From assembly GCA_958415865.1 (NCBI GenBank), contig CATYZV010000137.1, forward strand, positions 1-5,614: DNA of 5,614 nt, written 5' to 3'. A program made the translations under genes and the position numbers. The notes beneath the pieces are model-generated. The model saw nothing but the letters and a program-made list of their open reading frames with translations, was not told the DNA's origin and did no database searches. Below are positions 5,584 to 5,614 of the stretch, piece after piece. The DNA is from an uncultured Selenomonadaceae bacterium (GTDB taxonomy: Bacteria; Bacillota; Negativicutes; Selenomonadales; Selenomonadaceae). Position 1 is the first letter of the stretch; the number at the start of each line of letters is the position of its first letter.

Positions 5584-5614
5584 TACCATCTATTATATGA
5601 TTATTAAATGAGAA

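Noticed and set aside
5541..5614. Minus-strand frame open from the window edge, ending at TGA 5540-5542 (about 24 codons), as the tail of an upstream gene
   Set aside because: Too short to judge, with no recognisable motif. The segment is better explained as the leader of the divergent plus-strand promoter.

Overview
The window reads as chromosomal DNA from an anaerobic Bacillota (Firmicutes)-like bacterium. Coding DNA has moderate G+C with strongly AT-rich gaps, Shine-Dalgarno sites are strong (GAGGAGG), two genes start with GTG, and promoters are sigma-A-like. Succinyl-CoA synthetase without neighbouring TCA-cycle genes, beside a 2-hydroxyacid dehydrogenase, fits a succinate/propionate/lactate-type fermenter, possibly of the Negativicutes. 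That placement is inference from gene content, not proof.

Layout. (1) 1-1909, plus strand: a two-gene unit encoding a ROK-family sugar kinase and an RpiR-family (HTH + SIS) regulator. Palindromic repeats lie upstream and a clear terminator follows. This looks like a sugar or amino-sugar module in which the regulator senses a phosphosugar. (2) 1973-2202: an AT-rich intergenic region with promoter candidates and a leader of about 150 nt. (3) 2203-4341, plus strand: sucC and sucD, both GTG starts, 63 nt apart, interconverting succinate and succinyl-CoA with nucleotide phosphorylation. (4) 4359-4404: a strong hairpin that can terminate both converging transcripts. (5) 4428-5384, minus strand: an NAD-dependent L-2-hydroxyacid dehydrogenase of the LDH/MDH superfamily. 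Its substrate loop resembles L-2-hydroxyisocaproate dehydrogenase more than a classical LDH or MDH. (6) 5401-5614: a regulatory region with two near-consensus divergent promoters whose -35 boxes overlap. One drives the dehydrogenase and the other points rightwards out of the window into a hairpin-bearing leader.

The genes are mostly ordinary central and sugar metabolism. I see no defence system, mobile element, CRISPR array, tRNA or rRNA. The points most worth a second look are the dehydrogenase's altered active-site residues (Ile for Gln/Arg at the specificity position, Glu for the catalytic-relay Asp, Ser in the dinucleotide glycine motif), the compact divergent promoter with its palindrome, and the unusual CoA loop in SucD.
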